DNA of 64,000 nt from Batillaria attramentaria (taxonomy: Eukaryota; Mollusca; Gastropoda; Batillariidae): the NCBI GenBank assembly GCA_018292915.2, contig JACVVK020000089.1, forward strand, positions 237,501 to 301,500, given 5' to 3'. The first letter of the stretch is position 1; every line of letters starts with the position of its first letter. The position numbers were made by a program, and so were the translations under genes. The notes under the pieces are model-generated. The model was given only the letters and a program-made list of their open reading frames with translations. It did not search any database and was not told where the DNA came from. Of the stretch, positions 39,374 through 53,828 are shown in pieces.

Positions 39374-40972
39374 ATTGCTGTGTAGTTACCCATTGAATGT
39401 GTTGATCTGTGATTACACATTACATCAAAGAAGACAGTGTTGGTTTGCATGTGTTGCGATTTGTTTGTGTGTGTGGGTGTTTACATGTTTTTTTAAAAGG
39501 GACAGACAGGCCAGTTACAGTTTATGATTTTATCAAGGTTCATGGCTCATGTTATTTTGTGGTCTTTTGTGAGTTGTGGTATACAGCAAACTTTCTACTG
39601 CTTGTGGACAGTTACAGTGTGCATGTCATTAGACTGTGTGTAAGAGCACTTACATAAAATTTATTTGTTTGACCTGACAACCATCTTTCGTGAACAGTGT
39701 GGCACAGCACTTCATGGCCAATTGTCAGCTCACAAAAAAGAACAGTTAAAAAAACAAACGATTGCCTTCTTCACTTAGTACGCTCATCAGTAGCTGGTAC
39801 ATGCACATGAAATCAGAGAGCGAGAGACATGAAAGGGTGTCTCTGATGAAGTAAAATGTGTAAATTACAGAAATGAATTTTGCCCTTTGGATAAAATTTC
39901 AGTGATTTTGTATCTTGCTGCACTATTAAAGGGGGGGGGGGGGCAGGAGTTCGGTTGGCTGATCATCAGACTCACAGATCTATAAAAGTTTGCCTATTAA
40001 ATATCTCAACAGGATGTACAATTTTTAGTATTTGTTCTCTGATTGTACCTGTTTGCCTCTTTTGAAATCACCTCCATGGGGGGAAATAGGCCTGGGCATC
40101 CACCTGGCTGTACTGTGCTGGTTATCATTCTCACTGAAAGCATTATCACTTGATCAGTTGTTAACATTCACTTGGTGTATCAAAGCTGCTGAAGATGAAC
40201 AACAACACATGCTGCTTTTAGTATGCATTTCTACCATCTGTTCAGCTCTTTAGTGTAGTGTATAGGATAGTGGAAGACTAGAAGCAAAATCAAGACAACT
40301 TTAACAAGAGCATTTGTGGACTGCACTTGTACATGTCATGCATGTATACAGACAGTGTTGAAGAGTATTTGCAGCCTTTGCTTACACAGTATGCTTGCGC
40401 ATGTACCGGTAGAGACTGTTTCTAGTGTCTGAATATATATAGGTCATGGCTTTGAGTATGATTTAAGAGAAAAGTGCTTTCATTAAAACACAAAGTTTTA
40501 GTTAGCAGGTTTAAAAGCATGGTCATGAGCAAAATGTTTTGACTACAAAGTTTTTGTCATCAAGTATAACAGGAGGGTCATCAGTCCACATGCATTAGTT
40601 ACACTGCATTAGAGGAGCGTCCGTATCAGCTACTATATCTTGCCTAGCACCCAGTTGTATTGTACGCTGCACAAGCAGAGCGGAACCAACAGGCAACATT
40701 GCTCCCACCTGTTAATGCTTCTTGTGGCACTTGAAACCTGACACCCAGTCTCTGCTAATCTGTTGATTATATAGCCAGTATGACTTAATGATGTATAGGT
40801 GTGCATACTGGTGGAAAACTTACAGCAGCTTATGCTTAAGGGACCGCACTGCTCACAGACAGTTTACTTAAAAGGCACTTTGGTGGCATACAGTCATGTA
40901 TTTCACTGTGATTGCTCTGGGTGTTCTAGTACAGTTACTTACATACATGTATACAATACAAGAAAAAAATCA

Positions 40973-41015
<43 letters not shown>

Positions 41016-41263
41016 CGTGTGTGTGTGTGTGTGTGTGTAACTGTATGTATGTATGAGTTTTCACTGTCCTGTATTCCTTTCTTCTGCTTCAAACACAAAC
41101 GCGCACACACTCGCATGCACTCGCGCGCACACACACACACAAACGAACACACACAGAGAGAACTGTACACAATGCTCTTTCCTTAGTCTCCATGATAGTT
41201 CACAGTGAAATCTTGTCTTGATGTGCTCTCAAACAAATTTTACCATGATATTTTTCTCAAATG

Positions 41264-41343
<80 letters not shown>

Positions 41344-44300
41344 TTAATGTGCACGTATGCATGCACGCACACAAAAACTGTTTTTGGTTTGCTTGTCTAA
41401 GTCCTCATGATGATCCACTGTGATTTCCTATCTTGGATGTTTTGTGAATGTGTAATGGTGAGTTGCTATGCATTGAAGTGCAAGTGTTTTTTCTATTTGT
41501 CATAGGGAAATGGACCGCAAGGCGACACTGATTATACAGATGCAGGGTAGCATGACCCTTATCCAAAACCCAGATACACCAAGTAAGTATAATTTACCCT
41601 TGTGTCATGCATTCTCACAAAAAGGGTGAGTGAGTTTTTAGGGCTTAACAGAGGAGCAGCAAAGCTTAGCTGTTAAGCAAACATCACACTGCGTTATTTT
41701 CCTTTCAGGTGAAGTGTTTTGTCCTGTCAATGGAATTGATAACACAGTTTATGCCATAATCTCTCCCTCCTAGTTTTTTTTTTTTTTTTTTTTACTTGCG
41801 TTCAGGGTGTTATTTAATCGCTGGGGCCACCCCTGCGCTTGAGTGCTGAACTAGGCTGAACATTGGAAGGTGCCTTGGCGGCAAAAACTGTACTGTAATT
41901 GAACACTGTGGGTGAATTTTAGGTTCTTTGTAATTTTCATTAAACATACTTTACATGTGTTTTTGTTTTATTCCTTTGTAATTGAACACAGTGGGTGAAT
42001 TTTAGGTTCCTTGTAATTTTCATTAAACATACTGTACATGTTTTTGTTTTATTCCTTTGTAATTGAACACAGTGGGTGAATTTTAGGTTCCTTGTAATTT
42101 TCATTAAACATACTTTACATGTTTTTATTTTATTCCTTTCTTCAAAAATTAAACCACACACAGTGTAAGTTATTACAGCGAGATGAGTAGAGCTGTCAGT
42201 ACCGGGTACCAGGTATTAACTGATTAAATCAAATCTGGTCAAAACAATTTAAGACATGCCTGGTGCCACGTTGTCATACCGTATTTGCACAAGAAAGACC
42301 TTTCTGTCCTGACACTTACCTCATGCCTTTGTCCTAATGAGTGCTGATACTCATGTTTGCCCATCTGTTAGGTGGATGGTTTGATGCCTTTGACCGTTAG
42401 GTTGAGTGGTGGTCATTTGTGAAGGACGGTGGGTGTCACAGCAAATGCTGGTGTTTACTGTGTTCTCTGGGGGTAGCGCCTGCCCTCTTGAGCCAGATTA
42501 AAGAATTTGTCTGATATATACTATATAGTGATAATACTTGTGACTTGAGCATGGCTGTGTGCCTACAGTTACAGGTGTGTGTAAATAGAGGGTACATGCG
42601 TCCTTTGCATAACTTTTGGTAGAGACGGCTTTGCCATTATAAGGTGACCTTTACATTGCTGAATTATTTCTGGGATGTCCAAGTTTCAGTCCTCCTTTAC
42701 ACCCGGCTAGCTTAGCCCCAGATCCCTACAATAATAGTTTTGTCAGCATTGAGAAAGTAGAGCTTATCTAACAGAGGCTAAGGAATGCGTTCTGACAGGA
42801 CGGATGATCAAGGCTGTTTGGACACAGCATAGTGTGACAGAGCTGAGTGGCAGCGCTTGGGATAAATTATTGGTCCAACTCCAAGTGATAAGAATGTGTT
42901 GATATTGTGTGAGGGCCGCTTTATGGTTGATAAAGTGTGACAGCTTTGGCCTGCACCGTCTTGAAGAAGAAGAAGAAGAAGATGACGACCGGCCCCCGTA
43001 GTGCAGTGGTTAGCACTTCGGACTATGGACCGGGAGACCCGGGTTCGAATCCCAGCCGAGGCAAGCGGGATTTTTCCTACCTAGGTCGGCTCCTACCCAG
43101 AGCGGGTGTGCTATGGGCCCAATGGGGAGGCTGTTGCCACACAGCCGAGTTTCACCCACTTCACGGGTGCGACTTTGGGGGTGCTTCCCTTAGTATGACA
43201 CGTCTTTTGATGTGGATGATTACACAGCCGGCACCGCAGGTGCCGTAGTTCCCGGGCCTGGTTAATGCCGGGATGTTTATGACAGGAAGCGTGGAATGCG
43301 GCCCTGTCCCGCAGTCCCAAACCACATGGACCTCCATAGCATCATCTTACTATCATCCTCATCTCCATCATCATGCATAATAAAAATTGTCCCAGCTTCC
43401 GAGTCCTCCGTGGGTTCCACCCATGACCTGGGAGGAATACCACTGGAGCCGGCAAAGAGTTGGGGCAGCAAAAAAAAAAAAAAAAAAAAGAAGAAGATGA
43501 CGATGATGATGGTGATTGCTACTACTACTACACTATATTAATAATAATAGTAATGAGTATTGTATAGGCGCATTACCCAATTTCATGAATCGGCTCAAAG
43601 CGCTGCAAACTGAACCCAACACACACGCTCCCGTGAATCACACGCATTCTCTCACACACTGGACATAAACACATTACAATCAAGGGTCAGCTGAGCTATT
43701 TAAATTTCAGAATGTAGAATTGCATAAATATTGTTCAAATTTGGTGTGCTGAACATATCCAAAGCAGATGGGATGGGGGGGGGGGGGGGGAGCCGGAGTA
43801 CCCGGAAAGAACCCTCGACGATCGGGATGAACGGTGCCACATACGAGAAAGAAGAATTTTTTGCCCTGAGTGGGACTCGAACCCGTGACCGCTCGCATTG
43901 GTGACAAGTCTGTTAACCACTAGACCACCGACCGCCCCATTGTTGTTGCTGTTGCTGTTATCACAGGGTATTAATGACAGTTAATTTCTCAGTGAATCTA
44001 TACTCTCATGTACTATATATACATGTACATATGCTTATCAGGTACTTTCTTGTTCTTTGTAAGTGAAAGGTTTAAAGAACCTGCTTCAGTCAATCCAATC
44101 CGACCAGCGCTTTGTTTAACAGTGCAGTTACAGCACCAGACCAGTGAGGATTGTTTTCGCACAATGGGCAACTTGTGTCCTGACTGACTCAGACATGACA
44201 GAATTGCTGTCGTGTGTCACCAATCCATTTCTTTTTGCGCGGTGGTCTGATCACGGAGTCGCTTTCGCCAGTGTTATATACTTATTGACCACAATCTCTC

Positions 44301-46679
44301 CTGTTTAGCCCAGAAGACCCAAACAAGCCCGCTGGTTACTAGGTGCAAAGTGTTTACCATTGCACTTCACCGTGCTAAAAACTGGTGCGTCCAAACAGAC
44401 AGGATGCTAGTGTTCATTTTTATTGCACATCGCATGACAGTTGACGTCACTGGGTAAATCACACGCTGACAAAAATAGCTGACATCAGAGGTCTGGCATT
44501 TCCAGTAGAAGTTTGCACTAAAAGGAGTCAGCATGTCTCAGTTTATTTATTTTTCGTTTCTTTGGTTGTTTCTTCATGTATGTATTTATGTGTGTATTTG
44601 CTGCTGGTACAGTGTAGTAGCAGTGTAGAGAGAGTCTTGCAAACTCTCATACATGTACGCAATCATTTGCCAACTTAGCAGATGTTTGTCTGAATCAATA
44701 AATCAATTGTGGCATTATTTCTGCCTTTTGACAAAACAAATATACAGTGTACATTTGTACATGTACCCCCCCCCCCCCAAAAAAAAAAAAAAAAAAAAAA
44801 ACGAAAAAAAAAACCGAAAAAAAAACCCCAAAGCCTTACAACTTTGGCCTATTGCTAAAATAATACAGCCTGTGGCACTTTTCTTACACATTCAATTTCA
44901 TTAAACTCACATGTTACAACTGTTATTTAAATCTTTATAGGTAAAAATCTTTATGGGTATCAGAATCTGTTCTTATTTGTGCTTGTTGGTACCACATGCA
45001 GACAAAGTGTAGATAAAATATTGCTTCTGTGTTGAGAACGGTAGAAGTGGCACCAAGCACCCGCCTACTGCGTAACCTGTCGGCCCTGTCTCTTTATCTA
45101 GATGTAGACATTAAGGTTTTAGGAGGGGCAAACTGCCCCTTGCCGGCCATTGTGTGGGAATTAAGGCAAGTGTTGTTGGGAGCCATCCAGTACCACAATG
45201 AATTGGTGCCAGCGTGACTGACCCCAAGCTGTTAAGTAGGTTGGCAGGCACAAAGTGACCACTCACGTCACACTGTAACTTCAGGGTCACTGTTACAGAG
45301 TGGACTTCAGGGTCCTTAATTTTTCTTGACCGCCTAATCCACGCCCGCTTGCTCACTGCTTTGGAAATGCGCAGCCCACAGAATTCGGAAAAAAAAAAAT
45401 GCAATTCTAAGTTCCGAAACTTAAAATAGCAGGGCTGACCATGCACCTCGTGACTGTAAATGTGTTCATGTCTGGAGTGAGAGAATGTGTGTGATTCACA
45501 TGAGCGTGCGTGTTGGGTTCAGCTCGCGATGCTTTGAGCCAGTTCAAGACACTGGGTAACACAGACAATACACAGTTATTATTTTATTTTTTTAAATATA
45601 GAATTTTTTTTCTATATTTAGGTTAGGTTTGTAATGAAGTTGTGTGTTATGGAATCAGTTCGGGGTTATGTAACTTACACGTATAGATGAAATGCAAACT
45701 TTTTTTTTAATATTTTTAAACATTCAAGTTGTTCATCATGCCATTCTGCAGTCTGTGTGAATGTGTCTGAAATACTAATAAAGTTTCTCTGTCTTTTGCA
45801 GAGGAAGATCCAAAGAAGGCAAGTATTGGAGATTAAATCAGTAATTTGGGTAAATTCATGGGTGAATGTCATTGCCTTTTGCCCCATAAATGCATGGGCA
45901 ACTAATTGGATGAAAACTGCTACAGCAGGACACAGACATAATATGCAAATGAAATACAGTTTACAGTCCTCAAGAGCATTTTGAGAATTGCTGCCATTCT
46001 GTGCAATCACTGGCTTTGTGGTGTACCAGTAGTCTTGTATAATGAAGTGTATTAAGATCTCAACTGTCAGACCGTTCAGGCACTGTTACAAAATCGACTC
46101 CCTAGTGCTTACCGGACACCCTCAAAATTAGTATAATATTGTGGACATTATTCACATACTGGCTGCTCATCATAATAATTGTTTTGTCTCTCTCTCTTTG
46201 CAGTTTTCTTTCGACTATTCATACTGGTAAGTGCTTTCGTCATGCACACACATTTATCCTACATGTACTTTGCATTTGCATTTTATTTTTATCATCTTAT
46301 ATTGTATTCACTGCTTTGACATAAGTAGCATTCTCGGTACGTGTGCTTTATTCACAGTTATGCACACTGAAAGAATAAACCGGAAAAGTGTGCTACATGG
46401 GAGGAGGGATGGGTGGTTTGACCTCGAGGTTCATTGTCTTCTATCCACTGCCAGGGTGATTTCAAAGATGAGGGCACTGGGAAAAACATGTACAAATTTT
46501 TGCTGTGTCAGGACCCACTGCCCATCTTAACAACAGATAATAATTAAATTCATCTGAATTTGACGTCTGTCCCTCAGTTGAAGCTCCAGGCGTCATTACA
46601 ATAGGAGGTAAAAACAAAAATGTGACAAGGTATTAAAACACATTCAAGTAAGCATTTTGAGGCCCCCCCCCCCTCCCTG

Positions 46680-46758
<79 letters not shown>

Positions 46759-48032
46759 CAACACTCAGCTGGTTGAGCCAGCTGAATTCCCCTCATATAC
46801 ACATTTTACATATAATTATAGTACTGAAGTACATACATTGTATTGCTGGTGTCTGCATATCTCACAGTGGCTATGTTGGTTTGTTGAATCTTTCACCCAT
46901 ATTTTACCACACAGGTCACATGATGGGTTTCAAACACAAGCTGATGGAATCATGGATGCTGTACCTGGCTCACCTTATGCAAGTCAACGACGTGTCTTTA
47001 ACGATCTTGGACAAGGTGTCCTTGACAATGCCTTTGAAGGTAACATTACAATGTTCCCATTCACCATTTTTTGATTCTTGAAATTTTTATGAGATGCCCT
47101 GAGGATTAGTTTGCGTCATTTGTTCATTGTTTCATTTGGTTGTTTCTTTGGCTTCTTGTATGTTTTGCATATAGGGCTGGGGGCTTGTCATTCTCTTGAG
47201 TGCTCAATTTGTAGGTAGTGGAAGGTAAAGCATTACCTCAGTCACTCCTTACTGCCTCTCTGTGTGCCCTGTTTGTTTGGTTGGTTGGTTGTTTGTTTAT
47301 ACATGTATCTGTGTTTTGCATGTACTGTTCAGTATAGCAGAAGTCCAAAGCCAGTTTCCTGACGTTAAAACACTTTGCCAGTGTTCCGCATGAATATAAG
47401 CAGTTTCTGGCGCCCATTGTCCTTGTCCAGAATCACACTACATGTACTGAAAAGTCATGAAAAGAATATGTATATATGCAAATTCTAAACCGTTTAAATA
47501 AACAGGCAATGAGAGGGATGAAAAGGATGTATGCGTACACAGTTCAGTCATTCTTAGGCCCCCGTCAGTGGTACATATACATTTTCCCCGACCCTGTTGG
47601 CTTTTCACACTTGTCTTTTGAGGTCATGCCTTCGCCTGTCCCAGCATTATTGTGTCTGCAGATGTATTGATCATAAATGGTCTTCCCAGGCTGTAGGAAT
47701 GGCCATAGTCCCTAGCGCTCGCTTCCTTTTGTTTGCCAGATTGTTTGATTTGCGCATTGACCGCAAGTGGTTTTTTGGCACTGAGGGGTTTAGTGTTTGT
47801 TGGCTGGCTGGGGAATAATATTCTACCATTCTTGTTGCTATTTAATGCATGAAGGCGGTTGTGGATACCGACTGCTGAGAGTTCTTGTTGCCCACGTCAC
47901 CCGTTATTCATTGAAGGACACCACGGCGACGGGTGACACAGGACCAGCGGAAAAAATCAATTTCTGTCCCAAGCGATGCAATGAATACTGAGGGTGTTTG
48001 CAAGTTTAAAAGCTCTGTGGGGAATGTGTGCG

Positions 48033-48068
<36 letters not shown>

Positions 48069-49091
48069 TGCGCTCGCGCGCGTGGTGCATCTGGTTTTTG
48101 ATATTACGTGAATCATTCTTTAGGTTAATGAAGTAGCCAGGAACTTGTTTAATAATGCCTTCTGTCTTAATGGCCCCCTTTGTTTTGTTTTGTTTGGTCT
48201 GGGTTTTATTTGTTCCTTTCTTTCTTTTTGTTTGCCGCGCTTTTATTCTGCACGCACAACAACTTTTCGCATGCCCAAACAAATCCTCCAGTGCCAGTTA
48301 CTGGATCGTGGTCACTGTGCTGCTTCCATTTTCAGGCAGCATGCCATTCATAAACTATTGATCGGGTGATCACACTTCAGGTGTTTCTGGCAGTTCCCAT
48401 GCTGCCAGCAAATGGATATCCCTGCTAAGTGGCAGGCAGTCATTTCCTGTAATACTTCATTTTCCACTGATTCCATTATCATCGTCAGGGGTTCTGTCTG
48501 GATACTCCGGCTTCCTGTCGCTGCTTTCGAACTGTTTTGCCCAGAAAAATGAACAAAACAAGAGAGACAATGACAATGACAACTGTTTTATTCAGTGGAG
48601 GCTCAAGGCCCATGACTGAAGGGGGGAACAGTGCATACTCAACCGCAATTCACATAAGTTCAAAACAGCACATCTCGAGCACAAGGCACAGTACATACAG
48701 AACATTAGTAAGATGCAAACGTTACGTATATGTACACCATCATCCCGGATTAACGACAGGAACCGGGAAAACTTTGAATAATAGATAATATAACTAGACC
48801 ACAGGAGCATGAGGTAAAATTTAACATTATGCATCTAGACACACTTCAAAACAAGAGAGAGAGAGAGTTTTAAATGCAATTCTATTCCTGAACCAGAATA
48901 GCTGAGTTGACACTTTGCACCATTTGATTGTACACGTAATGTGTTAATGTGAAGTGTGTGCATGTATTTGTGTGATTTAATAACTTCTAGCTGTCTTTTG
49001 ACAAATTATTTGTATTGCAAGTCAGTTCCACAAATGATGCTAAGTGAAAGTCAACTTAACCTTTCACCAGTATTTGACTAAATTTTCCACA

Positions 49092-49173
<82 letters not shown>

Positions 49174-52100
49174 TTGCAGGTTACAACTGCTCCTTGTTTG
49201 CATATGGCCAGACGGGATCAGGAAAGTCCTACTCTATGGTGGGCTACGGCCCCAACAAGTAAGACTTAGCCACCATTTTTATGCCTGTGTCATTCTAAAC
49301 ATCTCTTGTTCTGATCATCCACTCCGCAGCCATAACTTTCAAATGAAAGCTGTGTCTGATTTAGGGCTTCTTTGCTGTGCATGGCCTGAAATACTGTTTG
49401 ACTTATAAAGGTGGTTGTGAGGCCTGACTATACTTCAGTGTGCATGATTTTCTTTGTTGTTGTTGCAAAGATTGATGCATGTTTCTAGATGGACAACACG
49501 TGGATACGGATAATTCATTTGCTGTAATTAATGTTGATTTCATTGTTTTTATTACTTAACAGGGGTATTGTGCCAATCACATGCGATGAGTTGTTTAAAA
49601 CCATGGCCAACAATCAAGGTGGAGCCACGGTAAGTCTTTATGTGAAGTATCATGCAGTGTTTATTTTTTTTGTTTGCTACATGTACAGATTAATACAGTG
49701 CTAAGGCATATTTCATGGACATTACACTTGTGACCGTAGGTACAGGCCACTTTCACCCTATAGTAACCCTTTCAATACAATACAATACAATACAATACAA
49801 TACAATAATTCTTTATTGTCCTCAAGGGGAGGCAATTTAGTTGTGGCGTAAAAACAACCACATATATATACAATGTAACATGCCACAAAAGTTAAATGTT
49901 TAATATTACAACAGTAGCACACGCATGCTTGCACCTGCATGCACGCACACACATGCACACACGCAAATCCTAATTACCACGCTCTCATTAAGGGTTCCAT
50001 GACACTTCAGCGCCAACATTTCAGCGCCAACATTTCAGCGCCACCAATTCAGCGCGACAACTTTTCAGCGCCGTACATTTCAGCGCCAAACGATTAGAGA
50101 GAGAGAGAGAGAGAGAACTAGCTAAACACATAAACTAGCTAATCACATTTTTTAACAAATTAAACTTTAATGACAAATTATCTAAAACCCATGGTGTCCA
50201 TTAAAATCACTAAAATCCAAATGGGTCGTTGGTGTCTCTCCATTGTAAAACATGCCTAGTTGGCCTAAAACATGAACGCAAATGCAAGTCCCTCCATCGT
50301 GTCCATGAGAGAACGATCTCCTGCATTGTACTGCAGGATTATGGTTTTCACACGCTTTTTTAAGTCTTTGTACTTTCGCCGCTTCGGGGCAGGAGCCTGA
50401 CCTCCAGTATTGGAAGCAATAGAAACGACAAACAGGGTGACAACACCTTCACGTATTCGTACACCTTGGAAGTTGATCGGTTTACAAACACAAAGCTGAC
50501 TGCTTCCTACAGACCTCGTACTGATTGCAAAGCAATCAAAAGGACGCCGCTAACAGCCACCCCCCCTACCCCCCCGCTAACGGCCACCGCCCCCGGCTAT
50601 TCACTCGGAGGGAGAGGCGCTGTATGGCGCTGAAATGTACGGCGCTGAAAAGTCGTCGCGCTGAATTGGTGGCGCTGAAATGGTGGCGCTGAAATGACGT
50701 GTCACCCTCATTAAGTACGCCACTATTAAGACAGGACTACAGCCCTTTCAGAAATCAAATATCATATGAAATAGACTTTTATGGTATACATATATGTATT
50801 TGGTTTTGGTTTATTTGTTTGTTTGAATTGCTGACAAATGTGAAATGTCATACACGGACAGCAATGGTAAATTATTTCGAAAGCAGTGACCTTCATCACA
50901 TGCCTTTTGCCCAAACACCACACACCTGAAGTGCTGTGTTTATCATTTGTTTTGTTTTTTTGTTTCAGCGTTATGAAGTCACATTCTCCATGCTGGAGAT
51001 CTACAACGAGCAGGTGCGCGACCTGTTGTCCAAAGACAACCCTAAGGGTGGGCTACAGGTGCGACAGAACCCCAAACTGGGCATGTTCTACGTGGAGAAT
51101 CTGAAGAAGGTGCCTGTTGGAAGCTATGCAGAAATCGAGAAGCGTATGGAGCAAGGTTTGTATTGCGGTGTCATGCGCTTGCAGTAATGTCATCGCCATG
51201 TCTTGTTCTGTCCAATCAAATCAAATCAAATATATCTTTATTATCCCAAGTGGGAAATTTAACTGTCTCTTTCTCTCTATAAAGCACATCTTTTCAGCTG
51301 CTTCTAAAGTGAACTTCCATGCATGTTTTTTTTTTTGTTGTTGTTGTTTTTGTTGTTGTTTTTTGGGGGGGGGGGAGTTTTGCAAAGAGGGTTCAATATT
51401 ACAAATTGATTGTGTGGCTTTTGCAGCTGGTCTTATAATGCTAATGGCTTATTCTACAGGTACATCAAACAGGACTGTGGCATCCACCAATATGAATGCC
51501 ACAAGCAGTCGAGCCCACACTGTTGTCACAATCACATTTGACCAGATTATCAAAAATGAGACTGGCTCAGAGACAAAGAAAAGCAGTGTGATGAACCTTG
51601 TGGATTTGGCAGGTATGGTTTGAAAACTGTCAGTTTGTTTCTTTCTTCTTTTCTGTCAGTCTCTGTCTTTGTCTGTCTTTCTCTCTTTCTTTTCTTTGCT
51701 TATAAGTTCCATAACCTTTCTGTCGTGTTTACGTAAGTGCAGATTCCAACTGTTACTTTGTCTTCAGAATTTTTGTAAATCTAAACAGTGTTCTAAACAT
51801 TTAGATATTTGTTACTCCTGAAAGAATCAGAAGAGTTTGATGGCTTGGAAGCAGCTCCATCTCAGTAAGCAAAATAGCAAGGATGGCGTCTGCGCTCACC
51901 TTCATAATCTGTATGTGTCTTTATTGGTGCATGCCTGTGTGTGACTGAGTTATATGAAAGGATGCAAATGCTTTGCCGAATATATTACACAGTTGTGCAC
52001 CACTTTGTGTTTAGGTTCGGAGAGAGCGGACTCTACAGGTGCCACAGGAGACAGACTCAAAGAGGGCGCGAACATCAACCGATCTCTTTCTGCTCTCGGC

Positions 52101-53757
52101 AACGTCATTTCTGTAAGTTAATTACAGAAGTGAGACTCCCTGCACACAAGAAAAAATGTTAATTTGAGTTAAGCCCCTGTTCTTTTAAAGTAGTGGATGC
52201 AAAACCAAACAACATCTGTTTGCATGAGATCAATCTATTTCAAGAGTTACGTATTATATCTTGCATATTGTACATCCTTTACAATATATCATGTGTGACT
52301 TGTTTCCTGGTGTGTTTCAGGCACTGGCAGAAAATTCTCAGCCTGGCAAGAAGAAAGGCATGGTACCTTACAGAGACTCCGTCCTCACCAAACTTTTACA
52401 GAACGCCCTTGGTGGTAACAGGTCAGTATTCAGCATCAAGTGTAATCTTTAATCTTACGCAAAAGTTTTAATGAGAGCTGCAACAGAAAGTGATAGCACA
52501 TTATCTTGAATTTTGAAATAGCCCTGATTATTGGAGAGCCTTTGTGTGACATATACAAACTGGTCACGTAGCTCCATGTGTGGAATGGCGCATTCAGTGA
52601 ACGTGTCCAATTTATTTTGATGTTAACGGTACACAAATGTCTGAAGGAAGATGTAATATTGGGAGCCAGAAACCTGACCACACTACAGTCTATTTCACTT
52701 CATGCTGAAGTTGTTTTTCTGAAGCTGATTTGTACTGGTAACTGATAATGCATAGCTTTGTCAGCCATTTTAATGACTTACTAGCATCTTTTTCAACTTT
52801 CTTTTTCATTTGTTCATTTTTTTAATCATATGAAATGCTATCATCTTTGATACTTTTTGATCTCCCACTTACATGTTTGTGAGTAACAAGACTTTTTACT
52901 TCTTTTTTTTTTAAATGTGCAGCAAAACGGTGATGATAGCCGCCCTTTCACCAGCAGACATCAACTATGATGAGACACTGTCCACCCTGCGATACGCTGA
53001 CCGTGCCAAGAAAATCAAGAACCAGGCCGTCATCAATGAAAACCCAATGGACAAGCTCGTCCGAGAACTTAGGGTGAGCGCAGACATGCTTTGCAAGCAC
53101 TGGTCACTGATGCATAATTTAAGACTGTCATTTGTGACTGGATTGGTGCTGTAAAACTGCACCACGAATGGCGCTTTGTCCTCATTTGGTAGTCATCACT
53201 TGTAAATTTTGTGCATGTCACATTGTGTCGATCCTTTACGTGGACTTACTAGCACGTTCATGTTCGACTTTCAGGAAGAAAATGAAAAGCTGAGGAAGCA
53301 ACTGTTGGGCGACTTTGTTATGTCTCCTGGCAATGCTCAGATGAGCCCAGAAGGTGAGCGGGCAGAAAGTTGTGGTGGTGTTTTTTTTGTTTGTAATTTT
53401 TGTTTGTTTTTTTTCTGTTGTTTTTTTGTTTGTTTGTTTTTGTGGGTTTTTTGTCCAGGGGGAAGGGGGGGGGGGGGGGGCTCAATTTATGTTCTTTGTG
53501 TTAATTGACACTATCCCTAGTCCTGATTTTCTCACCATGGGAAGAAATTCAGTGACTGGCAGTGTAATTATACCATTCTAACTAAAATGGAACTGTGGAA
53601 AAACAATCCTATTACATTAAGAAGCCAAAAAATTCATCTTTGGCTGCAGTATATGTGCAGGATGTAGGCTAGGCAGAATTAATTGGTTCGTAGCAGCAAT
53701 TTTTGGGTGAAAGTTGTTTGTTCTAGTTGTTGGTTTTTTTTTTTTTTTTTTGTGTTT

Positions 53758-53828
<71 letters not shown>

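Noticed and set aside
43003..43060. True tRNA genes at the SINE heads (also 27850, 34550, 58635, 61500, 62265)
   Set aside because: A and B boxes are present, but the acceptor stems do not close and long shared SINE bodies follow.
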